Below, in pieces: positions 20,340 through 34,315 of a stretch of DNA of 64,000 bases. The stretch is taken from NCBI RefSeq assembly GCF_954871325.1, contig NC_088775.1, positions 37,611,561-37,675,560 of the forward strand, read 5' to 3'. The notes under the pieces are model-generated. The model saw only the letters and a program-made list of their open reading frames with translations, searched no databases and was not told where the DNA came from. Within the stretch, counting starts at the first letter, position 1. Every line of letters begins with the position of its first letter. A program made the translations under genes and the position numbers. Source of the stretch: Gordionus sp. m RMFG-2023. Its lineage: Eukaryota; Nematomorpha; Gordioida; Chordodea; Parachordodidae.

Positions 20340-21298
20340 ACAATCTTATAATTATAATATAAGGTAGTAACTCCCCCCACGAAAACTTTATTAATTTATC
20401 ATATCGAACTCGAGGATATGAAGCCCGAATAAACAAAAATATAAGTGAAAATAATCTAGAAAAGCCGATAATCACTATAAATCTTATCACAGCTGTTAGA
20501 CTCTCACAAGTAGTGAAAATAACATAATTGAAATATACTCAGCTATAAAAATTAGAGCAAAAAATCCTGAATAAAACTCAACATTAGAACCCGACACCAA
20601 CTCAGATTCACCTTCCATTAAATCAAAAGGAGTTCGATTTATCTCAGCTAATGAACAGATCAAAAAGGAAACTAATAGATAGTTATAAATTCTTCAAACT
20701 CATAACTTATTACCACTAATCCTGTTAGTAAAAAAATAAATCTTATAATTAACTCGTAAGAAACAGCTTGTCTTACCGCTCGCATACCCCCTAATATAGA
20801 AAATTTCGAATTTCTTAATCAACCCCCTATAATCAAAAAATAAACGCTCACCCCTATTAATATAATAAACACTAATAATGGGTAATCGTTTATTAGAGTG
20901 AAGGATCCTTGGGTCAGCACAAATTCGAAAAGGACCAAATAAAGTCCTAGTGATAGGACTGGTGCAGCCATTCATAGATGCCATCAAGTATAAGTATATA
21001 CAAACATACCCTTAGAAAATAACTTGATGGCATCTATGAATGGCTGCACCAGTCCTATCACTAAGACTTTATTTGGTCCTTTTCGAATTTGTGCTGACCC
21101 AAGGATCCTTCGCTCTAATAACGTATAAAAGGACATTCCTACTAATAAGGATCCTTGGGTCAGCACAAATTCGAAAAGGACCAAATCTAAAGACCAAAAT
21201 AGGTTTATCAAAATCTTAACTTTTGAGCATAATATCTGCCACAATAGATCCTTAAAGGAGGGGGATGCCAGCGTTGCCCTTCCCGCCCCCCGCCCCAT
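20340..21298 (-). pseudogene. nd1: nd1 (mitochondrial), rearranged
   Basis: Downstream from about 21140 the - strand reads '[20 protein letters not shown]' and '[16 protein letters not shown]', the classic N-terminal region of complex I subunit 1. From 20890 to 20350 it continues with 'GGWLSNSKFSMLGGMRAVSQ', '[20 protein letters not shown]' and '[20 protein letters not shown]', the conserved quinone-site loops. Between these halves, 20895-20993 carries nd1 sequence on the opposite strand, and another + strand scrap lies at 21147-21186, so the gene is interrupted by inverted duplications. The extreme N-terminus is not clear. Confidence 0.85.
20895..21186. repeat. Inverted duplications within nd1 copy
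   Basis: A ~90-bp block (20905-20992, from 'ggatccttgggtcagcac' to 'gatgccatcaag') is repeated in reverse at about 21022-21112, around a 30-bp spacer. Its first ~40 bp appear a third time, again direct, at 21147-21186. This is a palindromic rearrangement with nearly identical arms. Confidence 0.85.
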
Positions 21299-21417
21299 TC
21301 TTCTCTTCTTCTCTTCTTCTCACCCCCCACCCACCCCTATATATGTTCACTTCGTTCATTTCATTCGTTTCACTTTATCTGGAATTAGGAGAATAGTTAT
21401 TCTTTAATAATATGGAT

Positions 21418-21472
21418 ATTATATATGTTTAGGATCAAGTTATAATTTAACTTGATCCTAAACATATATAAT
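21418..21472. repeat. Perfect 24-bp hairpin before cox1
   Basis: Arms of 24 bp (ATTATATATGTTTAGGATCA... and its complement) flank a ~7-nt AT loop, ending one base before the cox1 start. A CT-rich tract with 'cttctcttcttctc' and 'caccccccacccacccc' lies at 21299-21340. In true mitochondrial DNA such a hairpin could punctuate transcripts; here it may also mark a rearrangement junction. Confidence 0.75.
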
Positions 21473-23002
<1,530 letters not shown>

Positions 23003-23037
23003 CAACATTTAACTTATAAATAATATTATAGTTAAAA

Positions 23038-23597
23038 ATGAACCCATGACGTGCTTTATTCTTACAAGATATGCTCTCTTCATCCTCTGAACATTTAATT
23101 ATTTTGCACCATTTTGCAATAAGATTTATTGTGGGGGTAACTATCATAGTATTTTTTATGTGTGTTGCTGTAACAATCTCAAAAACCTTTGTCATTAAAA
23201 CTAAGCATATAAATATAACTGAATTTCTATGAACCACCACCCCTATAGTAGTTTTAATAGCTATAGCATTACCCACAGTAAAAGTACTTTACTCTAACGA
23301 AGATTCCCATTGACCTGATCTTACTATTAAAGTTATAGGGTCTCAATGATACTGAAATTATGAGTATTCAGACTTTATAAATTTAAATTTTGACTCCTAC
23401 ATAACACAAGAGTAACTCTTAACAGTCACCGACTTTTAGACTCTGACAACCATGTAATTATCCCTTATAAAATTATAACTCGAATAATAATCTCATCTAG
23501 AGACGTAATTCACTCATTCTCACTACCACAATTTTCAGTAAAAATAGATGCTGTACCCGGACGTATTAATCAAATTTTTATTATACCCAAAAAGCCT
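23038..23597 (+). pseudogene. cox2: cox2 (mitochondrial), truncated and frame-shifted
   Basis: Starts MNPWRALFLQDMLSSSSEHL 35 bp after cox1, with no tRNA between them. It shows the two N-terminal membrane helices, then 'GSQWYWNYEYSDF', the conserved aromatic electron-entry region of subunit II. After about 125 codons the frame shifts; downstream 'VIHSFSLPQFSVKMDAVPGR' (family form HSWxVPxLGVKxDAxPGR) is visible. The CuA-binding Cys/Cys/His end is missing, so the copy is cut at its 3' end by the numt boundary near 23600. Confidence 0.88.
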
Positions 23598-23610
23598 TTA
23601 ATCACCTAAC

Positions 23611-24740
23611 TTATACATCTAATTATTATTTTTAAAACATGATTGGTTTTTAGAAATAGTAACATATTTTAATTAAAAAAAGAATACTTTAATTAATATA
23701 GGGTATAATCATTAAAATTAAGGTAATGAAAGAAACAAAACCATATCCAATAAATATAAGTAAAAAACAATACAACCATAATTTATAAAATAAAATATCA
23801 ACCATATAATTAGGCGAAATTTTTTATCTTTAAATTACCTGTAAAAACATTTCCCATCTGCTTCAATTTATTGTTTCCAACTGTGATGGAGTATTTAGCA
23901 CCCTAACTTTTTTAGGGGGATTTTCTTTTATGCTGACACTAAATTTAAGCGAGAAGCATGATATTTCCTCCAAATATTGGTAGTTGGATTGTAAAAATGT
24001 TTAAATGTATCTTGAATGATTTTAATGAGTGGGTCATCGATGGGTTTATATATTTTAAAAATTAAATTAATCACGATTTTTAAGAATTAAAAACTGTAAA
24101 TAATTACAAAATCTTACAATTTTTAAATTTCAAGTCTGAGTATATAAAGTCTATTAGGTCTACTTGAAGATCCTTCAAAAGGCATAAAGAAAGTTTTTTA
24201 TCATTTAATTAAAAGGGTTTATAAATTTGTCTATATCAACAATTTACCTTTAGTAAGAAATATTTTTGGGTCAACAAAATTTTAAGAATTAAGATCTTGT
24301 TCCTGATAGCCAACATTATATGTTGTAGTGTAATCACTGTCTATAAAATATTAACTTTTTATTTATAGGATTTTCTTTGGAATTATATGCCTTTTCTATA
24401 TATTTTACTATTAACAATAAATAAAGTCTTTTTTGTGAATTCAATACTGTAAGTCCTAATAGTCTACCACTTTTATTTAATTTTTGAGGTAATTGAATTT
24501 CTTTCACGATATTAACTATACATCCATTTTCTTGACCAAAAAATATTAGGCGGGAAATTAACTTCATTAATTTAATATATCTTCGTAACTTTTATCGACT
24601 CCTAAAATGAGTATATAAATAAGAATAAATATCTTGCTAATAGGCCATTTGGCGTAAGTTTATCATCTTCCAATTTTATTTGTTGCTAGTGGTTTATTTG
24701 CAGGCATTGTGATAATATCGATTTTATTCTATAAATTTCA
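23611..24740. other. Unassigned region right of the numt
   Basis: AT-rich. A 77-codon - strand frame at 24334-24567 (with 'FFGQENGCIVNIVKEIQLPQ' and 'LNKSGRLLGLTVLNSQKRLY') looks protein-like but matches no family I recognise. The motif at 24640-24664 is shared with the coding fossil at 12.6 kb. It may be debris of the same unidentified element. Confidence 0.4.
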
Positions 24741-24748
24741 TTTTCTAA

Positions 24749-26025
24749 TAGAGGGGGGTGCGGGCCGGTAAATTATGCGTGACATGTTGGGTCACTGCAT
24801 GAGTCTGAATAAAATTTAAATTACTAGTTTGACTGGGCGTGACGGGCCTTTCGAAAATTTCTGTCATGCGTGATTGGGTATGAAGATTTCCCGCGAATCG
24901 TGGAAATTTTAATTTTTTAAATTCTTATTTCATGAAATAAATTTGCAATTTTATAATTATAATATATATTTTCTAATTTAATTTAGTTTTTTTAAAAAAA
25001 AAATTATTTTTGGAATTCTGCATTTTATAAACAATAATTTTTTTAGTCTTATGAAATTTCAATTGAATGAAAAAAATAATAGATGTTTCTTTCGTTCAGG
25101 CAATGCAAATTTGGTAATAAATAAATTTAATCTAAATGCCTTTTATTTTCATAAATCTTTACTAGAATTTTTTTCAATATTCAAATGCTCGGATAATCTG
25201 AGAGCAGATTCTCGTTTCAAAATAAATTAAGTTTATATGTAAACAAAAATTAGTAAAATTTTGTCAACCTTCTGAAGGTGATAATCAAAACCCTAAAAGC
25301 AGGAAATCTTTTAAAGTAATATGCAGCCACTACATAAGGTAGTTTATTATAGATCCTAATTTAAGTATTATGTTTTTTACTAGAAGAAGAAAAAGAAGAT
25401 ATATATAAACAATCTTAAAAATGAGAAATGATATAAAATTATAGTTGATATGCATAAGTCAATGCCAACATCGTTTATAACTTTTCTAATTTATCATGCA
25501 CACATAAAAAACCGTCATAAAAGATTTGTCGCTCATAAAACAAATAACAATGACAATATTTTGAAATTTTGGAAGCAGGAAACATTTCCTGTTTTTTGAG
25601 AAAATTAGCTAGCAAAATTTAGTCTTCCCCGTCAAGGCTTCTAGTAAAAGGTTATTTTCTGTAGCCAGTCGCTTATTAGAGAAAAAGTGAACACAATTGA
25701 AATATGGACATTCTTCTTTTTTTTAATAAAAATTTTGATTTTAAAATTGTAATTATCTTGTGTTATTAATATGGAATATGAGAAATAAAAACTAAGATGA
25801 TAAAATAAATTCAAAAAAGTGTAAAAGTATAGCAATAAAATTTTGAAAAATTTAAAAACACCATGAATTTTCAGGTGGGACGGGCGTGATCAAAATTTTA
25901 TCTTTCTTGAGCAGGCGGGTCGAGCTAATTTTTTTTAATGGTAAGCGTGAATGGGCGTGAATATTTTTTATTGCCTCCGTGAGTTGGTAGGCTTGAATAA
26001 AAAATTAGGCCTGCGCCCACATCTA
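24749..26025 (+). mobile_element. hAT element, complete ends, decayed transposase
   Basis: Perfect 8-bp duplication TTTTCTAA (24741-24748 and 26026-26033). Ends are TAGAGGGGGGTGCGGGCC and, inverted, TAGATGTGGGCGCAGGCC. On the + strand around 25560-25680 the C-terminal dimerisation region is readable: 'ILKFWKQETFPVF', then 'LASKI', then 'SSPSRLLVKGYFL', against family forms such as W...YPxLxxLAxxxLSIPASS. The 1.28-kb length means most of the transposase is deleted. Confidence 0.8.
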
Positions 26026-26649
26026 TTTTCTAATAACAATTTAAGTAAATAATATCATAGTTCATAGATTTTATATTACACTCTATTTGGATATTATGAT
26101 AAATATCATATGTTTTTATGATTGACAGATATAACAAATTTTTTGTAATGTGGAATACATGATTACAGTTTACTATACCCATCAAATTAATATCAAAAAT
26201 TTAAGGGAATGATGCAAATCAAAATTTGTTTAAAATTATTATTGCTTCCAATTCAAAAATCACCGTTACCAATTATTCGATAAAAATAACGTTATTATCA
26301 TATATATGGACTAAAAAATTTTCGAATTTAACCGATATTTCGTAATTAACCTATTTGCATTTAAAAATATCTTTTAACATTATGCCATTGTAGATTTTAA
26401 CAAAATGACGGATATTTTTCGCATTTAAAAGTTTTTACACTTTAGCGTTATACAATTAAGCGGTTATGAGTGTATTATGTTTTGGATCTAATTTTTTCAT
26501 ATTTTATTTTACTTGAAAATAAATTGTACATTCTGATATAAAATAAATCTTTCATGATTTTACTCGAAAATAAATATAAAGTCTGTTAATAAAATATATA
26601 CTTTCTTCATTTTACTTGAAGTTAAATTGTAAGTGATGTTTCGGACTAT

Positions 26650-26990
26650 GACTGTAGATCGGCCCCATATCGTCCCCTAAAATAAATTTAAATGAAAGCT
26701 GCACTAATAATGCGATGCGGAGAAATCCGTTCCTTCTTTTTCAAATTTTTTCTGATTAAAATCGACACTAGTACTGCGGTTGGAGTAATCCATTCCTTCT
26801 TTTCAAATTTATTTAGAGATAAAATCCTAACTAATACTGCGTCACAGAGAAATATTTATTCTTTTTCAAATTAATTTAGGATTAAAATCCCCATTAATAT
26901 TTCGGTGTGTATAAATCCGTTTCTTCATTTACAATTTAATCAAGAATGAAATCCGCACTCATACCGTGAAGCGGTGGTTGTTTTCACGGG
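26650..26990 (+). repeat. ~83-bp tandem repeat, four diverged copies
   Basis: Each unit has the order 'aaatccgttccttcttttcaaattt' then 'tta.gattaaaatc' then 'ctaatactgcg'. A 60-codon frame over part of it is repeat-encoded. The flanking 26034-26650 is featureless. Confidence 0.7.
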
Positions 26991-27430
26991 TATAAAATAT
27001 GGGACTTAGTAGTATAAGGAATTTAACTGAGAACTTATTTAACCAAGCCCCCGCTGTTACCGGGTTGCGACTATTGTCGTCTTGATTTACTCGTGTGTGG
27101 AGTTTCTATTTTTATGTTTAAGATTTTGGTTCGATGACCAAAATTCAAGCAAATCGGGTCCCCCAGCTCCATCCCCGAAATACCTGGACGATCGAACTCA
27201 GTCGATCCCTCCCACTCCATGACGTTAGATCCCACTACGGTTATGGTATAGTTTATAACAAATTATCAATTATATATAATCTTTTATGCTAAATATTTAT
27301 ATTCAGCTGGTGATTCATCATCTGCATGAATGGACAAATTTCGAAATAGAATAATTTAGACAAAGATTTAATTACATTATAAGTAATATTCGATATTGCT
27401 AAACATCGACCAAATTTATGTATTACATAT
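26990..27430. other. Moderately GC-rich block, possible LTR-like or UTR sequence
   Basis: Contains GGGTATAAAATATGGGAC near 26998 (a TATA-box-like string) followed by 'aagcccccgctgttaccggg', a TTTTGGT/ACCAAAA hairpin near 27125-27145 and 'gggtcccccagctccatccccg'. I could not find a paired copy, so no element is called. A core promoter, a solo terminal repeat or the start of an unannotated transcript are possible. Confidence 0.25.
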
Positions 27431-27433
27431 GAT

Positions 27434-27866
27434 CAGGGTCATAGGCGTATCCAGGATTTTCCTAATGGGGGGGGGAGGTGGGGAATTAAAAAATTACTGT
27501 GGGCTTCGCATTTTGGGTGGGTTTTTGACCCAAGAGTCTTGATAATAAATATTGCAATAATTTGCATTTATTATTATTTTAAATTAAAAATTAATCTTCA
27601 TATTATTCATCCCACAATGTCTTTAAAAGATATTTTCTGATGTCCTTATCAATATTTTATAGTTTTCTGTAAAATATATAATTCGCTATATTGGTAAAAA
27701 TTACTTGATTGTTATATGATAATTGATAAAATTAGATATAATGGAAATCTACGACATATAATATTCCACTGTTTGTATTGTGCTTTAATTATTTTATTTT
27801 ATTTATGATTAAATTTTATCAATAGTTTTATAATTATATTTTTCTTTTATTAAGACAAATAAAAAC
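27434..27866 (+). mobile_element. hAT-type MITE copy B (left part)
   Basis: Begins CATAGGCGTATCCAGGATTT, the inverted form of the family's right ends, and shares 27598-27757 with bases 1-165 and 27738-27860 with the flanks of the 747-1172 insertion. It shows the uninterrupted form of the site that carries the structured insertion in copy A. It is cut at about 27866 by the retroelement fragment. Confidence 0.65.
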
Positions 27867-27869
27867 CTG

Positions 27870-28420
27870 GGATGCTCCTCTGATCGCCCGTTCCGTTGAA
27901 TACCTTATTTCTAACAGGCCCTTTGAGGACAATCCCAATAATTTATTATATGCAAGCTCAGGTTACGAATGGCTCGAAGCCATCCCCAGTTCCAATCTTG
28001 GCCTCCTCTTGACTGGAGAACAGCTACGCATTTCCATAGCCCTCCGCTTTGGCGGTAGTGGTTCCCTCCATTTGCATCGACTGTGGCCATCCTATCGAAT
28101 CGAAAGCTTACCATCCGTTGCACTGCAAGTTCTCCCATGGACGACAACCTCGTCATAAATCTATTAACAACATCCTACTAGAAAAGTTAATATTCCATCC
28201 ACCCTCGAACCAGTGGGCCTCTCATATGAAAACTCCATGCGCCCCGATGGCATATCTCTCATTCGCTGGAATAATGGTCTTAGCTTGCGACTATGCCTGT
28301 GTCAATTTTGCTGCCAAGTCCAATCTCTCATTTCTGCCATCGAAAAGGCCGAAATACTAAAAAAACAAATATGCTTGCCTCACTTATACCGTGTTTATCC
28401 GAATCGTTAGCAATACCCTA
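27870..28420 (+). pseudogene. Retroelement protein C-terminal region (fossil)
   Basis: A GC-richer patch translates in order to 'SGYEWLEAIPSSNLGLLLTG', 'LRISIALRFG', 'CIDCGHPIESKAYHPLHCKF', 'SHGRQPRHKSINNIL' and 'LEPVGLSYENSMRPDGISLI'. I recognise the arrangement CxCGxxxxxxxxHxLxC...GRxxRHxxxN...LEPxGL...RPDGxxL as the C-terminal module found after reverse transcriptase in retroelement proteins of many invertebrates. Element class is unresolved. It is a fragment with a few breaks; no reverse transcriptase domain lies in the window. The following 28440-28560 may be its 3' untranslated part, with a 'gcagattt...aaatctgc' hairpin. Confidence 0.5.
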
Positions 28421-28717
28421 GGCATGTCTCAATTACATCAAAACTATAGGAAAAAAATGAGGCAGATCTCAGGGGACCCCAATGAAGGATTTTACCTTCG
28501 CCAGCAGATTTATCTGGAAATCTGCCGGTCCATTTTCTTAAGTATTCACTCTTCTCTAGGGTGATTTCTACCCTTTTTTTAAATTTTTTTTTTTAACTCA
28601 TTTCTCTTTTATACATACATATTTTTTAATTCATTTTTAATATATTATTAGTTTTTTTATATATATTTTTTTAATCGTAAATGAAAAATTTGTGAAATTT
28701 GTTATTTAAATAAAAAA

Positions 28718-28750
28718 CTAGTAGAAAGCCCGTCAAAAATGACGGGGAAT
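28718..28750 (-). terminator. Helitron 3' terminal hairpin and CTAG end
   Basis: Complement strand reads CCCGTCATTTTTGACGGG, then 'ctttcta', then CTAG before T. It matches the end of the relic at 5462-5495 with conserved stem and changed loop and spacer. In Helitrons this hairpin ends rolling-circle transfer. Confidence 0.8.
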
Positions 28751-29691
28751 GAGATTTTTATTCATTTTTTTACGATAGATGTCATGCCAGATCCCTCACA
28801 ATATTAGGAATCATATAATTATAAAAGTTTCAGCCCAGCTCAACTCTTAATAATTTGTTAAAGATATTCCCATGTCAGGTGCAAGCTAATATAAATTTTG
28901 AGGTTCCAAGCTGTCGTATTCAATATAATTATGAAAATTTTTTCCCACCTAGGAGATAGTTAAATTTTTAATTGATTTATCATCACATGAAGGGGAATTA
29001 TATGATTTACCAATAAGTTTAAGATGTAAAAAAAAAACATGTGAATTTATTAAGGGAAACTGGGAAGGCCTGGGCAAACCACTTATTAAAGAATCATGAC
29101 AAATAAAATAAAAATAACCGACTCTTATACTTTTTGGTAATATGATCAATTATAATTATATATAAAAAAATAAATTTTTATTTATTATATAGGGTTATTG
29201 TAGCTTTTCGGATAAATTTAATGTATGTCTTGCATTTCTCAAATTATTTGTTTATATTTTATTTCAAATTAAAAAAAATTCTATCTATTTATATAAAAGT
29301 GCCATTAAACACTAATGACACTTATATTCAAATTATATATATATAAAATATAAGATAAAAAAAATAAATAAACCTCCAGAGCAGTTCATTTCAAGCGTAG
29401 TTTTTTATTATTTTGGCTACCAGTAACTCTAGAACTGGCAAGGCGTTTGTTTATTCGTCATTATTTTCTTAGCTTATCTTTAATAGATTCATCAAGTTTT
29501 GTAGCAATGTGAGGGATTAAGGTTGGGTTAGCCTAGACAAATAAAGAAATCAGGCAAAAATATAAATAAATATTATTATTGAAATAAAACGAAGATTTTT
29601 TGGAATAGATATTAAATCATATATAAAATTATTTATAATAAAAATAATGAACTATGTATATTTTTTGTACGTTATACAAAATAATCAGCAG

Positions 29692-30478
29692 GGATAATAG
29701 AGCAATGGTAGATCCGACAAAATGGTAAGCTTTTAAAAAAGTAGGATCCTTAAAAATTGTTATATTAATTTAGTTAAATTTTAAAAATGTACTTTGTATA
29801 TTTTTCAATTAGACAAAATATTCATCAGAGATAAAAGGGCATATTGTGCGGCCCGACAAAAGGATGCTTAAATAATATAAAATTGTTTAAATTATAAAAT
29901 AATATTATACAAAGTGATGTTCATTCTTATTCGTATAAACCGGGATTAATCGGATATAACCTCATGATATACCACATTGGTTGTAGTTCTTGTTTTATAA
30001 TTGGTTATAATCTTTAATTTATGAGGAGAACAAACTCGAAACATAGCCACATATAGCTGTCCATGTGAAAAAACAGGGTTCACCAAGGATAATAGAGCAG
30101 TAGTGGATCAGACAAAATGGTATACTTTTAAAAAAATAGGATCCTTAAAAATTGTTATATTAATTTAGTTAAATATTAAAAATGAACTTTGTATAATTTT
30201 TAGTTAGTTAGACAAAATATTCATCGGAGATAAAAGGGCATATTGTGCGGCCCGACAAAAGGATGCTTAAATAATATAAAATTGTTTAAAATATAAAATA
30301 ATATCATACTAAGTAATGTTCATTCTTATTCGTATAAACCGGGATTAATCGGATATAACCTTATGATATACCACATTGGTTGTAGTTCTTGTTTTATCAT
30401 TGGTTATAATCTTTAATTTATGAGGAGAACAAACTCGAGACATAGCCACATATAGCTGTCCATGTGAAAAAACAGGAT
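29692..30478 (-). repeat. ~395-bp tandem duplication at Helitron helicase end
   Basis: 29692-30084 and 30087-30478 are about 95% alike. The unit runs from 'ggataatagagca' to 'ccatgtgaaaaaacagg' and includes the last ~45 codons of the helicase plus downstream sequence. Only the second unit is joined to the rest of the coding region. A short stretch upstream of the unit (29370-29600) resembles 37680-37890 on the other side of the gene. Confidence 0.8.
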
Positions 30479-33400
30479 GAGGTAATAGATGCCAACTCAT
30501 CGTTTGTCCCTGAGCTTTATTAACTGTCATGACAAAAGCAGGTCTCACGGGAAATTGGCGGCGCTTAAAGGAAAATGGCAAGCCAGAATCTGTAGGAATT
30601 AAACTTATTCTAGGAATGAGAACTTTAGTACTGAAAAAACTACCAGAAACAAATTCCGCCTCAATTATAGTTGGTAGCAAAGAAGTTATAATCAATTTAA
30701 TCCTATTATTCAAACCAGAGCAGAATTTAAGTTACTAATTAATATTATAGGTACCCCGACTTTGAGAAAAAGTTTGTGAGTGGTAATCCTGATATACTTA
30801 AGAGTTTAAAAATTCAGTGGGATAAAACGTCGCTTCATCCTCGGTTATCATTTCATCAGCACTTATGTATGTAATAATATCCCCCGGAATTTTGTTAATC
30901 AATTTAATATTTATAGAATCGACATCTACGTTTTTAGGGGTCAGGATTTCATTTTGAGCAAATGATGTTCGGTTAAAGGACGTATTGTCTTTGTCTATAT
31001 CGTACGTAAACAAAAGCAATAAAATCCTCCATATCATTGGAAGCTATACAACAATCTTCAGGAATTTTTATTTTATCCCTGGAGCCATCAAATGTTTCAT
31101 AGCCTTCACCAACTCTTAAAAGAAATTTTGAGTATTTATTATTAATAAAATAATCATTTGCTTCGTGAAATTGTAGAAGTCTCATATTAATAACTAACTT
31201 TAATGGCACTATATGCGACCATAAATAGGATCGTTTTAAGGTTGAGTGAGTTAACAATGTTGCATCTTCTACTACGTTTAAAAACAGGTAAAATCTGTCT
31301 AAAATCTCCGCCAAAAGTAATAATTTTACCACCAAACGGTTTGTCTAATTTCATTATGTATCCTGAAATGACCTATCCACGACCTCGAATATATGTTTAT
31401 GAGTCATTGATATTTCGTCCCATATTATAATTACCGATTTATCAATTCAGCTATTTGGCTTTGGTATGGAATATTACATGAGGAACTTTCATGAATACTT
31501 AAAGGGATGTTAAAACGTGAATGTGCAGTACGGCCATTATGAAGAAGAGTTGAAGCAATGCCAGAAGATGCAACAGCTATTGCAATTTTATCTTGAGCTC
31601 TCAAGTTAAATAATATTGTATTTAATAGAAATGATTTTCCAGTACCACCAGGACCATCTATAAAAAATAAATTATGGGATGGAGTGGAGGGCAAGGACAT
31701 AATTATGGTATAGATAATATTTTGATCCCGATTAAATAAATTATAGTTAGCCAAATATTTTTTATACATATCATCAGTATCGTAGGAAATTTCCTCCCGA
31801 ATAAGGTGACACCTAATATTAGCTGTAGCAGATGGAGATTGAGTGGATAATAAAGGGATAGGCATTCTTAAAAAATCCTTAAGAGATTTACCATTTTGAA
31901 TCAAAATTTGATTGATGTGGCATAGCGCGAGATTTTCGTTGATAAGGTTATCCGGCTCTGATGATATTTTCTTGGAAAAATCTTCACAAAGATGAAATTT
32001 AAAAGAATTCCATAGACCGAGGATCTCTCGGCTCACAATGTAATAAAATAACAGAAAATAACTGGCGCAATTGATATGGCATCTTAAATGAAAGACCTTC
32101 CTCTAAACAATGGTTCCATTCCGCATCATTTGATAACAGACCACTTCGAAAAGCATCTTTAAAAGTATTATTGACAATTCCATTAAAAGAGCGTAGATCT
32201 TCAAAGCATGTTGGCCCAGCTACATAATTAAGTAATAGTCTTAAATAAAAACCTCACCCTCTTTAGGAAAAACTGTGCGTGTACAGCCAATAACCTTATC
32301 ACCACCCCTTTGTCTTTTTATGCACTGTTTAGATAGAGGTTTCCACACATAATATCTTACAAAATCTGCATAAATATATTGTCTGGCATCTGTGTCAAGA
32401 TCATTAATTTTAAACCATTCGGTTAATTTTGTACCAAGATTTTTAGTTAAGATATTATTTAAATCAGTATTTGATTGAAAAAGGATCAAATGTTGATTAG
32501 GTAGATGAAGGTCTAAACGATAGACTGCAGGAGAATGATCCTGCATTTCAAAATCCAGAGTACGCCATAGCGATTCTATGGCAGATATATATCGGCATCA
32601 ATGAACTGGGTAGTTTCATTGACATTATTAATGGAAAGAGATGCAGTAGTTCTATCATGGCCTTTGTAACAATACTTATAAAGGTATTTTATGGACTGGA
32701 CAGAAGAACAAATTTCTACATTTATATGTGCATTATATTTTTTTGATAAATGTTTATTATAAGGAATAATCCAACGGTTGTTAAATATAAATCCGTTTAA
32801 TTTTTTTTGGAAGGTAACGCCATAATTTCGTCGCCGATATAAAGGATAATCATACTGATCAATAGAAGAGGTATCCACAAATGATTTAGGATATTTTTTG
32901 AGCATTTTCCATCAATCATGCAGGGACTATTAAGAAATGTTATACCACATAGCCCATGTGTATTAAAATTGCTAATAATTTGAAAGAGCTTAGGCTCAGT
33001 TATTTTGTTAGGAATCTCAGCACAAACTACCTCATCATAAGTATCAGCCGTTGGTAGCCTATGAGATTTATCTAGTATAAGGTACATATGACAATGAGGC
33101 AAACCTCTTTTCTGGAATTCTATGACATCTATATGAGCGATTACTCCGCCAAGAACACGATAATAGAGCAAATCCTTTTTTAGACATTTTAATTTTTGAC
33201 GAAAAAGGCTACAAACTAAATCTGGGCGGTCGCTTGGGGTCTGATGAGGAAATAATTCACGCATTATATCATCCCATTTAGGGTTGCAGGTGAAATTAAT
33301 GAATAATGATGGCTTACCAAAGCAGCGTACAATATCCATTGCGTCCTGATAAAGCTGATGCATATGCCTTGGGCCACCGGTAAAAGAAGAAGGCAAAATT

Positions 33401-34011
33401 ATTCTTCTGCCAAGATTGTCAGCATTAGTATCTCCCTCTAAAATAGCATCATGTATGCCTTGATAGAGTTCGACGCGTAATTTGGATTGATTATTACGTA
33501 TAAAATTTAATCGAAGCGTTTCCTGTTTGGCATAACTGTCGACGAAAAATTGGTGAAAAAGACGTTTGGATCTTAAAATAACATTCTCATCATCCTGCCT
33601 GACCATAAAGCGATAGGCATAGTACTCTCTGCAGGTAACATATTTATTAAAGAACATATTGCAAGGGATCGTATGAGGAATGGAGCTCTACGTCTTAAAG
33701 GAACAGATATAGTTTTTAAGATAATATCTCTATGAGCTATATGATCACTGCCATCACCAGGTAATAATACTGCTATTTCAAATGAGGTAGGTTTATTGCG
33801 ATAACGTATGTCAAAACTTGGAGTAGATTTTAAGTTTAAGGATATGTTAGGAACGCCATTAGCGATCATAGAAGATACTCTCAAAAATTGAGAAGCAAAG
33901 GGGTTGTAGGTGTGAACAATATCCTGCAATTCCATTAAAAGACAACGATCTAAAAACGGAACCTGGTTATGTCTGTTTTCTATCTCATTTATACTATTAT
34001 GTGATTTGGAG

Positions 34012-34315
34012 TCACTTTATCACGCGACACTTTATCACGCGACACTTTATCAAGCGACACTTTATCACGCAACACTTTATCACGCGACACTTTATCACGC
34101 GACACTTTATCATGCGACACTTTATCACGACGACACTTTATCACGACGACACTTTATCACGACGACACTTTATCACGACGACACTTTATCATGACGACAC
34201 TTTATCACGACGACACTTTATCACGACGACACTTTATCACGACGACACTTTATCACGACGACACTTTATTACTCAGTCATTTGATAACGCGACACTTTAT
34301 CACGCGACATTTTAT
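34012..34315 (+). repeat. MULE left TIR array
   Basis: About 19 head-to-tail units: seven of CACGCGACACTTTAT (15 bp), about nine of CACGACGACACTTTAT (16 bp), then 15-bp units again. The reading frames across it (111 and 62 codons) are repeat translations, not genes. Confidence 0.9.

Noticed and set aside
26990-27250. Solo LTR with TATA box
   Set aside because: The TATAAAA string and GC-richer block are suggestive, but no paired copy, TG...CA ends or target duplication could be found, so only a low-confidence note was kept.
28049-28410. Overlapping + and - strand frames as separate host genes
   Set aside because: Only the + strand carries the conserved Cys/His and RPDG pattern; the others are shadows of that retroelement module.
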